Origin: CAKUIA01 sp034180465
GTDB taxonomy: Bacteria; Verrucomicrobiota; Verrucomicrobiia; Opitutales; Intestinicryptomonadaceae
Assembly: GCA_034180465.1 (NCBI GenBank)
Contig: JAXFOH010000069.1
Coordinates: 13,363-77,362 of the forward strand
DNA: 64,000 bases
Reading direction: 5' to 3'
Part shown: positions 8,563 to 17,509 of the stretch, piece by piece
How positions within the stretch are numbered: position 1 is the stretch's first letter
Layout: each line of letters starts with the position of its first letter
Notes under the pieces: model-generated
The model's input: the letters and a program-made list of their open reading frames with translations, nothing else
Database searches by the model: none
What the model was told of the DNA's origin: nothing
Position numbers and translations under genes: made by a program

Positions 8563-10556
8563 TTGTTTATAAGGGCTTCGGGGTTAGGGTCGCGTCCCAT
8601 AAAGTTTTTAAAGGCAATATCGGGGGCAATGCTGCAACCGACCTTCAATATTTTTTCGGCAAATTCGCCGCCTGTTTTTTTGTTGAAGATGCCCTCCTTT
8701 TCGAAGCGCGAAAAGGCGTCGGCATCCAGCAATTCTGCCCATTTATACGAGTAGTAGCCGGCGGAGTAGCCCACATCGTCTCCGAAAATGTGGGTGAACT
8801 TATACAGGTGCGACGGGGCTTTTTCCGCAAAGCCGACTTTGTAGTTTTCTACCGATTTTTCGGCGAGCTCAAACAGATTTTTGCCGAGGTATTTTTTTGT
8901 GTCGATATGCAAATTTAAATCGCTTTCGGCAAACAAAAGCTGGCGCATAAACGCCATTGCCCCCTGAAACTTCCTTGCCTTTACCATTTTGTCGAAGAGC
9001 TTTTGCGGGATTTTTTCTCCCGTTTTATAGTCTTTGGCAAACGAGTCTAAACACTCTTTGTTCCAGCACCAGTTTTCCATAATCTGCGAGGGAAGCTCTA
9101 CAAAATCCCAAGCAACGTCGCGCAGCGAAAGTTCTGGCATTGTCATCATCGAAAAATGCAGCAGATGCCCAAATTCGTGAAACAGCGTGCAAAGTTCGTC
9201 GTGGTTTAAAAGCGACGGCTTGCCCTTGCTGGGGGCGTTTATATTGCCGCCTATAAAACAAATGGCGGGTTTGTTTTTTGAATACTGGCTTAAGATATTC
9301 ATCCAAGCCCCGCCGCGTTTTGTAGAGCGGGGGAAAAAGTCGGTGTAAAACGAGCATATGTGCAAGTTGTTCTTGTCGAAAATTTCGTAAAAGCCGACTT
9401 CTTTTGCCCATACGTTTTCGGCTTTGGACTTTTTTATTTTTAGTCCGTAAAGTTTTTCGCTTAGCTTGAACATTCCCTTTAGGCAGTCTTCAAACCTAAA
9501 GTATTTTCGCAAAGACTCTTCGTCGAAATCGTATTTTTTTGCCCTAAGCTTTTCGGAGTAGTACGAGCTATTCCACGGCTTTAGCGTTTTTTCGCCCATG
9601 GTAGCGGCAAAGCTTTTAAGCTCTTTTACCTCCCTTAAAAAGTATTTTTCTATCTTGTCGTGCAAAGATTCTATAAAGGAGCGGGCCGTAGCACCGTCTT
9701 TTGCCATGCGTCTTTTTAGAACGTAGTCTGCCCAATTTTTTTCGCCGAATAGGGCGGCAATTTGCATTCTTGTTTTAAGCATTTGCCCCACAAGCTTTTC
9801 GTTTGAGAATTTGCCTGAAACAGAAATGTTTGTGTAGGCCTGCCAAATTGTTTTGCGCAAATTCTCGCTTTCGGCGTATCTAAGGGTTGCAATTACAAGC
9901 GGCGCTTGCAGCTTTAGCATATAGCCAGTTTTGCCTTTGTCTTTGGCATTTTCGTGGGCCAGGGCAAGCGCGCTTTCGGGCAGTCCCCTTAGGGGGGCAG
10001 CGTCTTCAAAATAAAGCGAAAATTCGTTGGTGGAATCCAATACGTTTTCGGAATATTTTTTTGCCTGTTTTGCCAGCTGTTCGTCTAGCTTTTTTAGCTT
10101 TGCCTTGTCCTCTTTGCAAAGTTCGGCGCCGCTGTCTACAAACTCGTTTACAATTTCCCTTAAAGCCGCGGCTTTATTGCCTTTAAGCTTTTTTGCCTCT
10201 AGGCTAAGCGAATATTTTTTTATCTGCTTCCAAAGTTTTGCATCTAGCGTAGACGAGCTTAAAAATTTTGTAACCGTAGGCAAAACCGAATTCATAGCTT
10301 TGCGCAATTGCGGGTTGTCGTTTACCGAGTCTAAATGGTTCGCGTAGTTCCAAGCCCTAGCCAGATTTATTTCGGCATTTTCGTAGGCCTTAATGCAGTT
10401 TTTGTAGGTTAACTTTTTTTGCGATTTTATTTTTTTAAAGTTGTCTTTTGCCTCTTTTATGGCGATTAAAATATCTGTCTTAAGAAATTTTCCCTGCATT
10501 GCTGTCCAATCGGGCGGAAGTTTCTTGCTTAAAAAAGGGTGATTGCTTTTACTCAT
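8547..10556 (-). CDS. M3 family oligopeptidase (oligopeptidase A / Dcp-like)
   Basis: A 669-aa cytoplasmic zinc metallopeptidase of family M3, which degrades short peptides. The zinc-binding motif is HEFGH with H460, E461 and H464; the helical M3 fold and the C-terminal FTHIFGDDVGYSAGYYSYKW region containing the substrate-binding Tyr are present. I chose the ATG at 10556 (MSKSNHPFL): a longer frame from 10631 would overlap the divergent gene at 10603 and has a hydrophobic extension foreign to the family. First gene of the five-gene minus-strand operon. Confidence 0.92.
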   Translation of the reverse strand: MSKSNHPFLSKKLPPDWTAMQGKFLKTDILIAIKEAKDNFKKIKSQKKLTYKNCIKAYENAEINLARAWNYANHLDSVNDNPQLRKAMNSVLPTVTKFLSSSTLDAKLWKQIKKYSLSLEAKKLKGNKAAALREIVNEFVDSGAELCKEDKAKLKKLDEQLAKQAKKYSENVLDSTNEFSLYFEDAAPLRGLPESALALAHENAKDKGKTGYMLKLQAPLVIATLRYAESENLRKTIWQAYTNISVSGKFSNEKLVGQMLKTRMQIAALFGEKNWADYVLKRRMAKDGATARSFIESLHDKIEKYFLREVKELKSFAATMGEKTLKPWNSSYYSEKLRAKKYDFDEESLRKYFRFEDCLKGMFKLSEKLYGLKIKKSKAENVWAKEVGFYEIFDKNNLHICSFYTDFFPRSTKRGGAWMNILSQYSKNKPAICFIGGNINAPSKGKPSLLNHDELCTLFHEFGHLLHFSMMTMPELSLRDVAWDFVELPSQIMENWCWNKECLDSFAKDYKTGEKIPQKLFDKMVKARKFQGAMAFMRQLLFAESDLNLHIDTKKYLGKNLFELAEKSVENYKVGFAEKAPSHLYKFTHIFGDDVGYSAGYYSYKWAELLDADAFSRFEKEGIFNKKTGGEFAEKILKVGCSIAPDIAFKNFMGRDPNPEALINKCVEK

Positions 10557-10602
10557 ACCCAACAAAAGAATATCATTTAAACAAAATATACAATAGCAAA
10601 TT

Positions 10603-11586
10603 ATGAAAACTACATTCGCCGCCGTATACAATGCCTACGGAACGCCGTCGCAAGAGGTAAACTATAGCGAAATAAATCTCGAAGAATTGGGAGAAAACCA
10701 AGTTCTTATAAAATTCTTAAGGGCGGTTATAAATCCATCGGATATGGGTATGATTGGCGGTTCGTACGGCACGCTGAAAAAGCTGCCGGCCGTTGCGGGG
10801 CGCGAAGGCATTGGACAAATTGAGGCAGTTGGCAAAAACGTTTGCAGACTAAAGATTGGCGACATTGTAAGAATACCGCCCGAGCATGGGGCTTGGCGCG
10901 AATATTGCGTAGCCGACGCCGATTTGCTATACAGTGTGCCCGAAGGCATAGACTACGATGCCGCTTGCATGGCGTTTATAAATCCGCCCACGGCTTTGCG
11001 CGTATTAAGCGATTTTTGCGAATTAAAAGAGGGCGACTGGATTATCCAAAACGGCGCGTCGAGCGCGCTCGGTTATTTTATGATTCAGCTTTGCGCCGAA
11101 AGAAAAATTAACACAATAAATATGCTGCGCAACGCAAAGGAAAGGGAAAAGGCTTTAAAAGACATTGGGGCGACAGTTGTTATAGACGAAGCGGAATTCG
11201 ACTATAAGAAAATTAGGGCAACATACCCATTGCCAAAACTTGGGTTAAACCAAATAGGCGGCAACAGCGTTTCGAATATGATTAAGGTTATGGCAGATTC
11301 TGGCACGGTTGTAACCGTTGGCGGAATGACAGGCGAGCCCGTAAGATTTCCGACCAGATTTTTGATTTTTAACGACTTGCGCCTCAGGGGGTTTTGGTGG
11401 GACAAGTGGCAGCGCACCCATACAAAAGACGAAATACAAAAGGTGCTAGACGAAATTTTCGGCTACATAAAGGACGGCAAATTAAAAGCTCCGGTTGCGG
11501 CAAGGTTTCAGCTAAAAGACATTAAAGAGGCTTTGAAAGTTGCGGCAATGTCGCAAAGGGGCGGCAAGGTTGTAATTACCCGATAG
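10603..11586 (+). CDS. Zinc-free MDR-family 2-enoyl thioester reductase (MECR-like)
   Basis: A 327-aa medium-chain dehydrogenase/reductase. The order of blocks NPSDMGMIGGSYG, PAVAGREGIGQIEAVG, the nucleotide-binding QNGASSALGYFMIQL and the late FWWDKWQ segment match mitochondrial enoyl reductase/ETR proteins, which reduce trans-2-enoyl-ACP or -CoA with NADPH. No catalytic zinc ligands are visible. It starts 46 bp from the divergent M3 peptidase start, so the two share a promoter region. A quinone-oxidoreductase role is the main alternative. Confidence 0.82.
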   Translation: MKTTFAAVYNAYGTPSQEVNYSEINLEELGENQVLIKFLRAVINPSDMGMIGGSYGTLKKLPAVAGREGIGQIEAVGKNVCRLKIGDIVRIPPEHGAWREYCVADADLLYSVPEGIDYDAACMAFINPPTALRVLSDFCELKEGDWIIQNGASSALGYFMIQLCAERKINTINMLRNAKEREKALKDIGATVVIDEAEFDYKKIRATYPLPKLGLNQIGGNSVSNMIKVMADSGTVVTVGGMTGEPVRFPTRFLIFNDLRLRGFWWDKWQRTHTKDEIQKVLDEIFGYIKDGKLKAPVAARFQLKDIKEALKVAAMSQRGGKVVITR

Positions 11587-11614
11587 TTTTTGCAATTTGC
11601 ATTTACAAAAAAAC

Positions 11615-11641
11615 GGCGCAAACGAGAAATCCTCTTGCGCC
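11615..11641. terminator. Bidirectional terminator between convergent genes
   Basis: GGCGCAA / TTGCGCC stem with a 13-nt loop, A run before and T run after, between the reductase (plus) and GH71/99-like (minus) genes. Confidence 0.75.
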
Positions 11642-11666
11642 ATTTTTGTTTTTGCCGCCTATTATT

Positions 11667-12965
11667 CTATCTTTTGGGCATCGGCATAGCCGAGCCGCTT
11701 TTTAGCATTTCCTTTGCCTTGCCCGCAAGGAATAGGTAGTGGTCTTCGGGCATTCCTTCTAAATCGGCAAAGGGGCAACCTTCGGCAAAGGGCGGGGTAT
11801 TGGATATTTTGAAAATGGCAGTGCCTTCGTCTACTTCGTCGAACATAGAGTAATAGAGCATTTCGGCTCCGCCTTCTACCGCTTGGGCCGCCATATTCCA
11901 GAAGAATTTGCCCTTTTCTCGCGGGATTTGGTTTAGGGGCGCATTTTTGTTTTTGCCTTCAATCTTTTGCAGGTTATGCCACGAAAACCCGGGGTATATT
12001 GTTGGCAGGTAGCTTTTATTGTTTTCTTCGCACCAAGCAATGTCCTTTTCTACCATAGTTGTCAGCTCGCCCTTAGCCCAGCGGTGCACATCGTTTTTCA
12101 TATGGTACCTGCCTACGTTCCAAGGCGAAATAATGTCGGCATACTTCTTTAAAAATTCGTGCAAATTCGGGTTTTTTATGCAGTCGGCATCTAAAGTTCG
12201 CCAGCCAGTGGGCACGCCTATCATTATGGAACAGTTGCCGTATCTTTCGTCGCTCTTCAAAAAATCGAAAAACTTGTTTATGTCGCTTTCTTCGGGCGAA
12301 AAATGCCTGTCGTTAAATCCTATGCCCCAAACACACACAAGGGGCTTGTTGTTGTGTCTTACATATACGTTATTGTCGCCGCCGGTTATGTTTACGGTGT
12401 CTACAAAATATTTCCAGTCGTCTATAAGCTTTTGGGCAACTTTGCCTTTTGGCATGCCCGAAATATCGTACATAACCATTATTCCCACTTTGTATTTTTG
12501 TGCCGCTTTGTAGGCGTTGGCTATAACGGTTCGTCCGTCATCGGGGTTGCGGGCTACGGCCCCGTAAAATCTCTGCATAAAGGCGGCGTCTATGCCGTAT
12601 TGCTTCATCCACTTAAAGTGGGTGTCTGCGGTAGAATAGTCGTACGAGCTAAATACTTGCGCTGTAGTGCCATCGGGGTTTGTAAAGCCTGTATCGTACA
12701 ACTTTTCGTACTCTTTTGTATATGGCCAAAAGTCTATTGTGCAGCTTCTTGGCGAAAATTCTCTTAGTTTGCCGTTCCAGTGCACCCAGCCGCGGCGGCT
12801 GTTGTCGTTTGGGGTTCTAAACCAGCCTTGATAGCCGGTAACAACGAGCCCCTTGCAGCTTTTTATCATAGGTGTTTTAGAATGTGCACTTTGCGCAAAA
12901 GCATTGCTGCAGGGCAGCGCAATTAACGCAACCGAAATCATATATAAGAATTGTCTTAAGTTCAT
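11667..12965 (-). CDS. Secreted GH71/99-like glycoside hydrolase
   Basis: A 432-aa exported protein with signal peptide MNLRQFLYMISVALIALPCSNAFAQ. The opening GLVVTGYQGWF, then WTxx-type HWNGKLREFSPRSCTIDFWP and the later FMQRF and SPWNVGRY are typical of the GH71/99-like family found in Bacteroidota and Verrucomicrobiota, related to endo-alpha-mannosidases/mannanases. It is therefore likely to act on alpha-linked glycans outside the cytoplasm. The exact substrate is not deducible. It is a single gene between a terminator and a divergent promoter region. Confidence 0.75.
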   Translation of the reverse strand: MNLRQFLYMISVALIALPCSNAFAQSAHSKTPMIKSCKGLVVTGYQGWFRTPNDNSRRGWVHWNGKLREFSPRSCTIDFWPYTKEYEKLYDTGFTNPDGTTAQVFSSYDYSTADTHFKWMKQYGIDAAFMQRFYGAVARNPDDGRTVIANAYKAAQKYKVGIMVMYDISGMPKGKVAQKLIDDWKYFVDTVNITGGDNNVYVRHNNKPLVCVWGIGFNDRHFSPEESDINKFFDFLKSDERYGNCSIMIGVPTGWRTLDADCIKNPNLHEFLKKYADIISPWNVGRYHMKNDVHRWAKGELTTMVEKDIAWCEENNKSYLPTIYPGFSWHNLQKIEGKNKNAPLNQIPREKGKFFWNMAAQAVEGGAEMLYYSMFDEVDEGTAIFKISNTPPFAEGCPFADLEGMPEDHYLFLAGKAKEMLKSGSAMPMPKR

Positions 12966-12972
12966 ACCGCAA

Positions 12973-13000
12973 AAAATACATAATAAAGAAAGCTTTACAA
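12973..13000 (-). promoter_or_regulatory. Possible sigma-70 promoter of the GH71/99-like gene
   Basis: On the minus strand TTGTAA (-35) and TATTTT (-10) are spaced by 16 nt, ending 7 bp before the start codon, which would give a very short leader. Weak consensus match only. Confidence 0.3.
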
Positions 13001-13063
13001 GACGATTTTTATAGGATTAACTGAAAATTTATTTTTAACGGAATCATAATATAGCTTAAAAAT

Positions 13064-14605
13064 ATGGCGTTAACAAAATTTAAAAGTCAGTTGATTGCCG
13101 ACACGGGCATCAGCATGGGCGACGAAGGCAAAGGCCGCCTCGTATACGAAGTAATAGACGAATTAAAGTCTCAAACCAAAAAGGACAATATTGCCGGAAT
13201 AGTTATAAAGGTAAACGGCGGTGCAAATTCGGGCCATACGGCGGGCAACGTAAAGCTTAATCTTTTGCCTGCGGGCGTTATAGAAAAATCGGTAGAATTT
13301 TTGGCAATTGGATGCGGCGTTGTTGCCGACCCTCGCAAGTTTATCTGGGAGGGCGAACCACTCGAAAGACAAGGCTACAACATCTTTTCGAGGCTTGTTA
13401 TAGACGAGCGCACGCTTTTAAGCGATGTTGGGCACAGGCTTTTGGATTTGGCTTGGGAAAAGTACAGAGTTAACGTTTTAAAGGAAGCCCCCCGCGGCTC
13501 TACGGGCAGGGGCATAACTCCGTCGTATATGGACGAAGTTGGCCAATTTCAAATTTGGTACAGCGATTTTCTTGGTGACTATGCCGATTTTGAAAAGAAG
13601 CTGGCAGGTCAGCTGCTTAGGGCTTGTGACACAATAAAGTATGTTTGCAAGGTTTCCGAAAGCGATTGGGACGGATTTTTCGATATACTTACCAACGCCG
13701 AACTTAGGGCGAACGCAGCTGCAATAGAACAGGGCGTGTTTGGCAAGTCCGAATTCGACTTTTCGGTATTCAAGGGTAAAAATCCCTTCGAGTTGGATAT
13801 AGAAAAAACTGTTAAAATCTATTGGAATGCGGGGCAAAAGTTGGTAAAAAACATTGCCGACGTTCGCGAGCTTTGCCAAAAGGTTTTGGAAGAGGGACGC
13901 TATATTATAGGCGAATTTGGTCAGGCCTATTGGCTGGACAAACGCCACGGCTTTGCGCCCAATGTTACGGCATCGCACACAACGGTTCCCGAATTTTTCC
14001 AAAGCGCGGCTTTGCCCGTAATGCCCGTTCACACTTTGGGTTGCTGCAAGGCATACGATACAAAGGTTGGCACACACTTGTTCCTTACAAAAATGGACGA
14101 CGAAAAACCCCTTACCCAGAAGCTTAAAAAGCTAGAGTTTGGCACAAGCACGGGGCGTCAGCGTATGGTTGGCTGGTTCGACTGCGTTGAAAAGGCCGAC
14201 ACCCTGCGCTACGGCGGCTACGACGATCTTATTATAAACAAGCTAGACGCCCTTAAATGCGAAGAAGGTTGGGAAGATTTGAACGTTTGCGTCGCCTATA
14301 AAGACCCCGAAACGGGCAAGGAATACGAATATGTTCCCCGCAGCGACTCGCTGAGAAAAAAGCTTGTTCCCGTATACGCAAAATTAAAGCCCTTTACAAA
14401 AGACATTTCAAACGTGCGCAGTTTTGCCGATTTGCCTAAAGAAGCTAAAGACTATGTAGTATTTTGCTTTAAGACCATTGTAAGGTTGGCAAACAGGGGA
14501 AAAGCCCAAACGCGAGTTCCCAATTTAAGATACATAGGCGTAGGCCCAATGCCCGCCCAGATTATACGCGACATACCTTCTGCCGAAGAACTGTTGAAAA
14601 TGTAG
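13064..14605 (+). CDS. purA: Divergent adenylosuccinate synthetase
   Basis: A 513-aa protein of the PurA fold, about 80 residues longer than the usual 425-435. It would join IMP and aspartate with GTP in the first committed step to AMP. The loop GDEGKG (catalytic Asp D20), GGANSGHT (H58), GSTGRG (145-150) and TGRQRMVGWFD (363-373) are recognisable. Unusual changes are ISMGDEG instead of xQWGDEG, and GEFGQAYWLDKRHG (283-296) in place of the common EGAQGxxLDxDxG. An insert lies between D20 and H58. It heads a plus-strand run, 6 bp before mcsA. It could be a paralogue with another substrate. Confidence 0.75.
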   Translation: MALTKFKSQLIADTGISMGDEGKGRLVYEVIDELKSQTKKDNIAGIVIKVNGGANSGHTAGNVKLNLLPAGVIEKSVEFLAIGCGVVADPRKFIWEGEPLERQGYNIFSRLVIDERTLLSDVGHRLLDLAWEKYRVNVLKEAPRGSTGRGITPSYMDEVGQFQIWYSDFLGDYADFEKKLAGQLLRACDTIKYVCKVSESDWDGFFDILTNAELRANAAAIEQGVFGKSEFDFSVFKGKNPFELDIEKTVKIYWNAGQKLVKNIADVRELCQKVLEEGRYIIGEFGQAYWLDKRHGFAPNVTASHTTVPEFFQSAALPVMPVHTLGCCKAYDTKVGTHLFLTKMDDEKPLTQKLKKLEFGTSTGRQRMVGWFDCVEKADTLRYGGYDDLIINKLDALKCEEGWEDLNVCVAYKDPETGKEYEYVPRSDSLRKKLVPVYAKLKPFTKDISNVRSFADLPKEAKDYVVFCFKTIVRLANRGKAQTRVPNLRYIGVGPMPAQIIRDIPSAEELLKM

Positions 14606-14611
14606 AAAATT

Positions 14612-15136
14612 ATGGCGGATTACAAGTGCGACATTTGCGGGAAAAAGGCTACTGTTCACATAACCAAAATTATAAACGGACAGAAGTTTAAAATTCATTT
14701 GTGCGAAAAGTGCGCAAAGGAAAACCCCGCGCAGATAGAGGCCCTTGTAAACACGCAGGTGGCTTTGGGGCAGGCGCATACCGCTCCGAACACCGCCGAA
14801 ATCGAAGGCGGCAAGCAGCCCGAAAGGCCTGCGGCGGCAAAAAAATGCCCTAATTGCGAGGCCGAATTTTCGCATTTCGAAAAAACAGGCAGGGTTTCGT
14901 GCGCATATTGCTACGAAGTATTTGCCGACAAGTTCGACGAAATTTTAATGCAAATGCACGGCTCGAACAGGCATTGCGGCAAAACGCCGAAGGTTCTCGA
15001 AAAAAAGATTCCGAAAAATCTTATAAAAAACCTAAACGAGCAGCTTAACGAAGCTGTAGCGCAGGAACGCTACGAAGACGCTGCCGTTTTGCGCGACAAA
15101 ATTAAAGAGCTAAAATCTACCAGCCAAAAAAAGTAA
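14612..15136 (+). CDS. mcsA: McsA-like protein (zinc-finger/UVR activator of McsB)
   Basis: A 174-aa protein with two pairs of CxxC zinc ribbons: CDICGKK...CEKCAKE near residues 5-36, and CPNC...CAYC near 76-98. A C-terminal UVR motif (LNEQLNEAVAQERYEDAAVLRDKIKEL) follows. This is the McsA layout; in Firmicutes McsA binds and activates the arginine kinase McsB. The gene lies 6 bp after purA, and its stop overlaps the mcsB start by 1 bp, so coupled translation fits a protein complex. A region of Ala, Pro and Glu separates the two halves. Confidence 0.9.
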   Translation: MADYKCDICGKKATVHITKIINGQKFKIHLCEKCAKENPAQIEALVNTQVALGQAHTAPNTAEIEGGKQPERPAAAKKCPNCEAEFSHFEKTGRVSCAYCYEVFADKFDEILMQMHGSNRHCGKTPKVLEKKIPKNLIKNLNEQLNEAVAQERYEDAAVLRDKIKELKSTSQKK

Positions 15137-16245
15137 TGATAAAATTTTTAATAGAAAACGATGCTGGAATTTACAATATTAACGAAACTCCCGTAATTGT
15201 AAGCTCGCGCATAAGGCTTGCCCGCAATTTGTCGGATGCAAAATTTATTTTGTCGGCGTCGAAAGACGAGTTGCAGAACGTGTACCAAACGGTTTGCAAC
15301 GCCCTGAAAAACACAAAAAAAGGCAAGGGCGCAAAGATTTTTGCAATGTCGGATTTAACCGACAGCGAACGACTTTTTTTGCTTGAATGCAGGCTTATAA
15401 GCAAAGAGCTTTGCGAAAATAAAAACGGCGTTGGCGGCGTGTTTATGTCGAAAAAGCTCGACTGCGTTGTTATGGTAAACGAAGAGGACCATTTAAGAAT
15501 TCAGTCTATACAACAGGGCTTGTCGCTAGACAAAATCTGGCAAAAGCTGGACGAATTCGACAGCGAGCTTGAGGGAAAATTAAGCTATGCGTTTTCGGAA
15601 AAATACGGCTATTTAACGGGGTGCCCGAGCAATGCGGGCACGGGTATGCGGGCATCGGTTATGCTGCATTTGCCCGCGCTTGAAATGTCGGATTTGATTG
15701 AAAAAATTGCCCGTGGGCTAGCTCAGCTTGGCATAGTAATTAGGGGCGCAAACGGCGAGGGAAGCGAGTCGCTCGGCTCTATGTACCAGCTTTCCAACCA
15801 GCGCACAATGGGGCTTTCGGAATCCGAAATTATCGCAAACGTAACCGAAATGGCAAAGAAGGTGGAATCTTTCGAGCTAGACGCCAGAAAAAAGCTTTTA
15901 AAAGATACACCCGCTGTTTTGTTCGACAAAATAGGCAGGGCTTGGGGCAAACTTTTGTATTGCGAGCTTATAAATTCGGCCGAGGCGTTGGAGTGTTTGT
16001 CGGCCGTAAGGCTGGGCTTTGCAATGGGCTATTTTGCTAAAAACAAGGCAAAGATTGTAAACTTTTTAATGCTGGGTGTGCAGTGCTCCCACCTTATGTG
16101 CGAGGCTGCCTGTTACGATATGACAGGCGAAGAAAGAGACATTTTTAGGGCGCTTTATATAAAAGAGGCTTTGGGCTTTATAAAAGACCCCGTCTTTAAG
16201 CTCGACAAGTCTTTGACCGGCAAAAAACGCGCAAAAAATGCGTAG
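15136..16245 (+). CDS. mcsB: Protein-arginine kinase McsB
   Basis: A 369-aa phosphagen-kinase-fold enzyme that in Bacillus phosphorylates protein arginines and marks substrates for ClpCP. Nucleotide-binding SSRIRLARN at 23-31, VNEEDHLRIQ at 114-123, the active-site Cys C163 in TGCPSNAGTGMRASV, and RGANGEGSESLG from 203 are all present. The C-terminal domain of about 110 residues fits phosphoarginine binding. It is a direct neighbour of mcsA; no CtsR or ClpC gene is in this window. Chlamydiae carry the same gene pair, which supports placement in the PVC group. Confidence 0.92.
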   Translation: MIKFLIENDAGIYNINETPVIVSSRIRLARNLSDAKFILSASKDELQNVYQTVCNALKNTKKGKGAKIFAMSDLTDSERLFLLECRLISKELCENKNGVGGVFMSKKLDCVVMVNEEDHLRIQSIQQGLSLDKIWQKLDEFDSELEGKLSYAFSEKYGYLTGCPSNAGTGMRASVMLHLPALEMSDLIEKIARGLAQLGIVIRGANGEGSESLGSMYQLSNQRTMGLSESEIIANVTEMAKKVESFELDARKKLLKDTPAVLFDKIGRAWGKLLYCELINSAEALECLSAVRLGFAMGYFAKNKAKIVNFLMLGVQCSHLMCEAACYDMTGEERDIFRALYIKEALGFIKDPVFKLDKSLTGKKRAKNA

Positions 16246-17458
16246 CTTTGTGTTAGTGTTTGCGTTGGTGTTTGCCGTAGCTTTCGGCAAAAGTTTTGCC
16301 GATGCAAATTCCGACAATTCAAATACGCAAAGCGGCAGATTCGGCGTAGTTTCGTATATCACTCTTGGCGACAAAAATATGGACTATTGGTTTAAGTCGC
16401 CGCCAAATACAGCAAAAATTGCGTATGTAAACACGGTGTATGCCGGCGAGGATTTTTTGTATGTGCCAATGGCCTATAACGCGGCTAAAAACGACGGCGA
16501 TGCCTTTAAAATAAAGTGCGTTGTAACTGTTTCAAAATGCGATAACAGTGCGGCAAAAGTCGTTTTCGACGACTACGTTCAGGGCGTGCAGCAAAAGGCG
16601 GGTTGCTATATAGAGCTGCCCATTTCTTTTACCGTGCAAATGGAGGATTCCGACGCTTTTGGCGACTATCAAATTACATTGTCGGCGCAAAATTATGTTT
16701 CGCGCGAAAGCGCGCAATTTGTTTCCAAATTTACGCTAAAAGAATGGCAAACGCCGAAAGTAAAGATAGATTCCCTTGCCGATTTTTACGTGTGTTTTAA
16801 TCAAAGCTTTTCGCCCGAAAATCTATACGCTGCCTTTTTTTGCAAAGACTTAAACTTTTTTTTAAAGGGTAATTGGCGTGGCTTTAACCCCTTTGTTTGT
16901 TCGTTTTTTAAATTTGCATATAATAAGCACAAATTTTTGCTTGAGAAGCTAAACGAAGATTTCGACAAAATGTCCGCTAATATGCGCATAAGAACGCTTG
17001 CGCTTTTCGCGCTTTGCAACGCAAAGCCCATAGCGCAAAACAGACTTTGTCGCGACGAACTTTTTTACCAAAGCTATTTTAGAAATGAGTGCGATTTTTC
17101 GTTTGACGCTTATTCTAAAAACTTTTCGGTTGTGGATATAGATTTGCTTTGGGGCGAATTTTTTGCAACCGGCAGCTACAAGCCGTTCAGAAAAATTTTG
17201 GACTTTTTGCAAGACGAGCACCCCATTGATTTTGCCCGAAAAGTTGCAAAAGACGCTTCGCTAATAAAAAGCAAAGCCGACAAAGAAAAGGCTCTAAGGG
17301 GGCTTATGGGCATTGTCGCGCAAAATTCGATTGCAAAAAATTTGCACAACGACCTAGTTGTAAGATACTTAACGTATACAATGCAGTTCGATGGAAATAC
17401 GCAGCTTAAGTCCTCTTTAAAAAGACGCTTTACCGTGAACGAACGTCCCTTAAAGTAG
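16238..17458 (+). CDS. Secreted protein of unknown function, coupled to mcsB
   Basis: A 406-aa protein with a clear signal peptide (MRSFVLVFALVFAVAFGKSFA). Residues about 40-190 look beta-rich, in the manner of an Ig-like domain; residues 190-400 are helical with many Phe, Lys and Asn and several Cys. I recognise no family. Its start overlaps the end of mcsB by 8 bp, so translation is coupled although one product is cytoplasmic and the other exported. Codon use matches its neighbours. Confidence 0.75.
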   Translation: MRSFVLVFALVFAVAFGKSFADANSDNSNTQSGRFGVVSYITLGDKNMDYWFKSPPNTAKIAYVNTVYAGEDFLYVPMAYNAAKNDGDAFKIKCVVTVSKCDNSAAKVVFDDYVQGVQQKAGCYIELPISFTVQMEDSDAFGDYQITLSAQNYVSRESAQFVSKFTLKEWQTPKVKIDSLADFYVCFNQSFSPENLYAAFFCKDLNFFLKGNWRGFNPFVCSFFKFAYNKHKFLLEKLNEDFDKMSANMRIRTLALFALCNAKPIAQNRLCRDELFYQSYFRNECDFSFDAYSKNFSVVDIDLLWGEFFATGSYKPFRKILDFLQDEHPIDFARKVAKDASLIKSKADKEKALRGLMGIVAQNSIAKNLHNDLVVRYLTYTMQFDGNTQLKSSLKRRFTVNERPLK

Positions 17459-17509
17459 TGTTTTTAGTTGTTGATTTTTCGTATCATAGCTGTTTGAATT
17501 TAACGCTTT

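Noticed and set aside
10557..10631. N-terminal extension of the M3 peptidase
   Set aside because: Would overlap the divergent reductase gene and adds a hydrophobic stretch foreign to this cytoplasmic family.
13064..14605. Phage-type PurZ (aminoadenine synthesis)
   Set aside because: PurZ is shorter and replaces the catalytic Asp; here the Asp of GDEGKG is kept and no phage genes are near.
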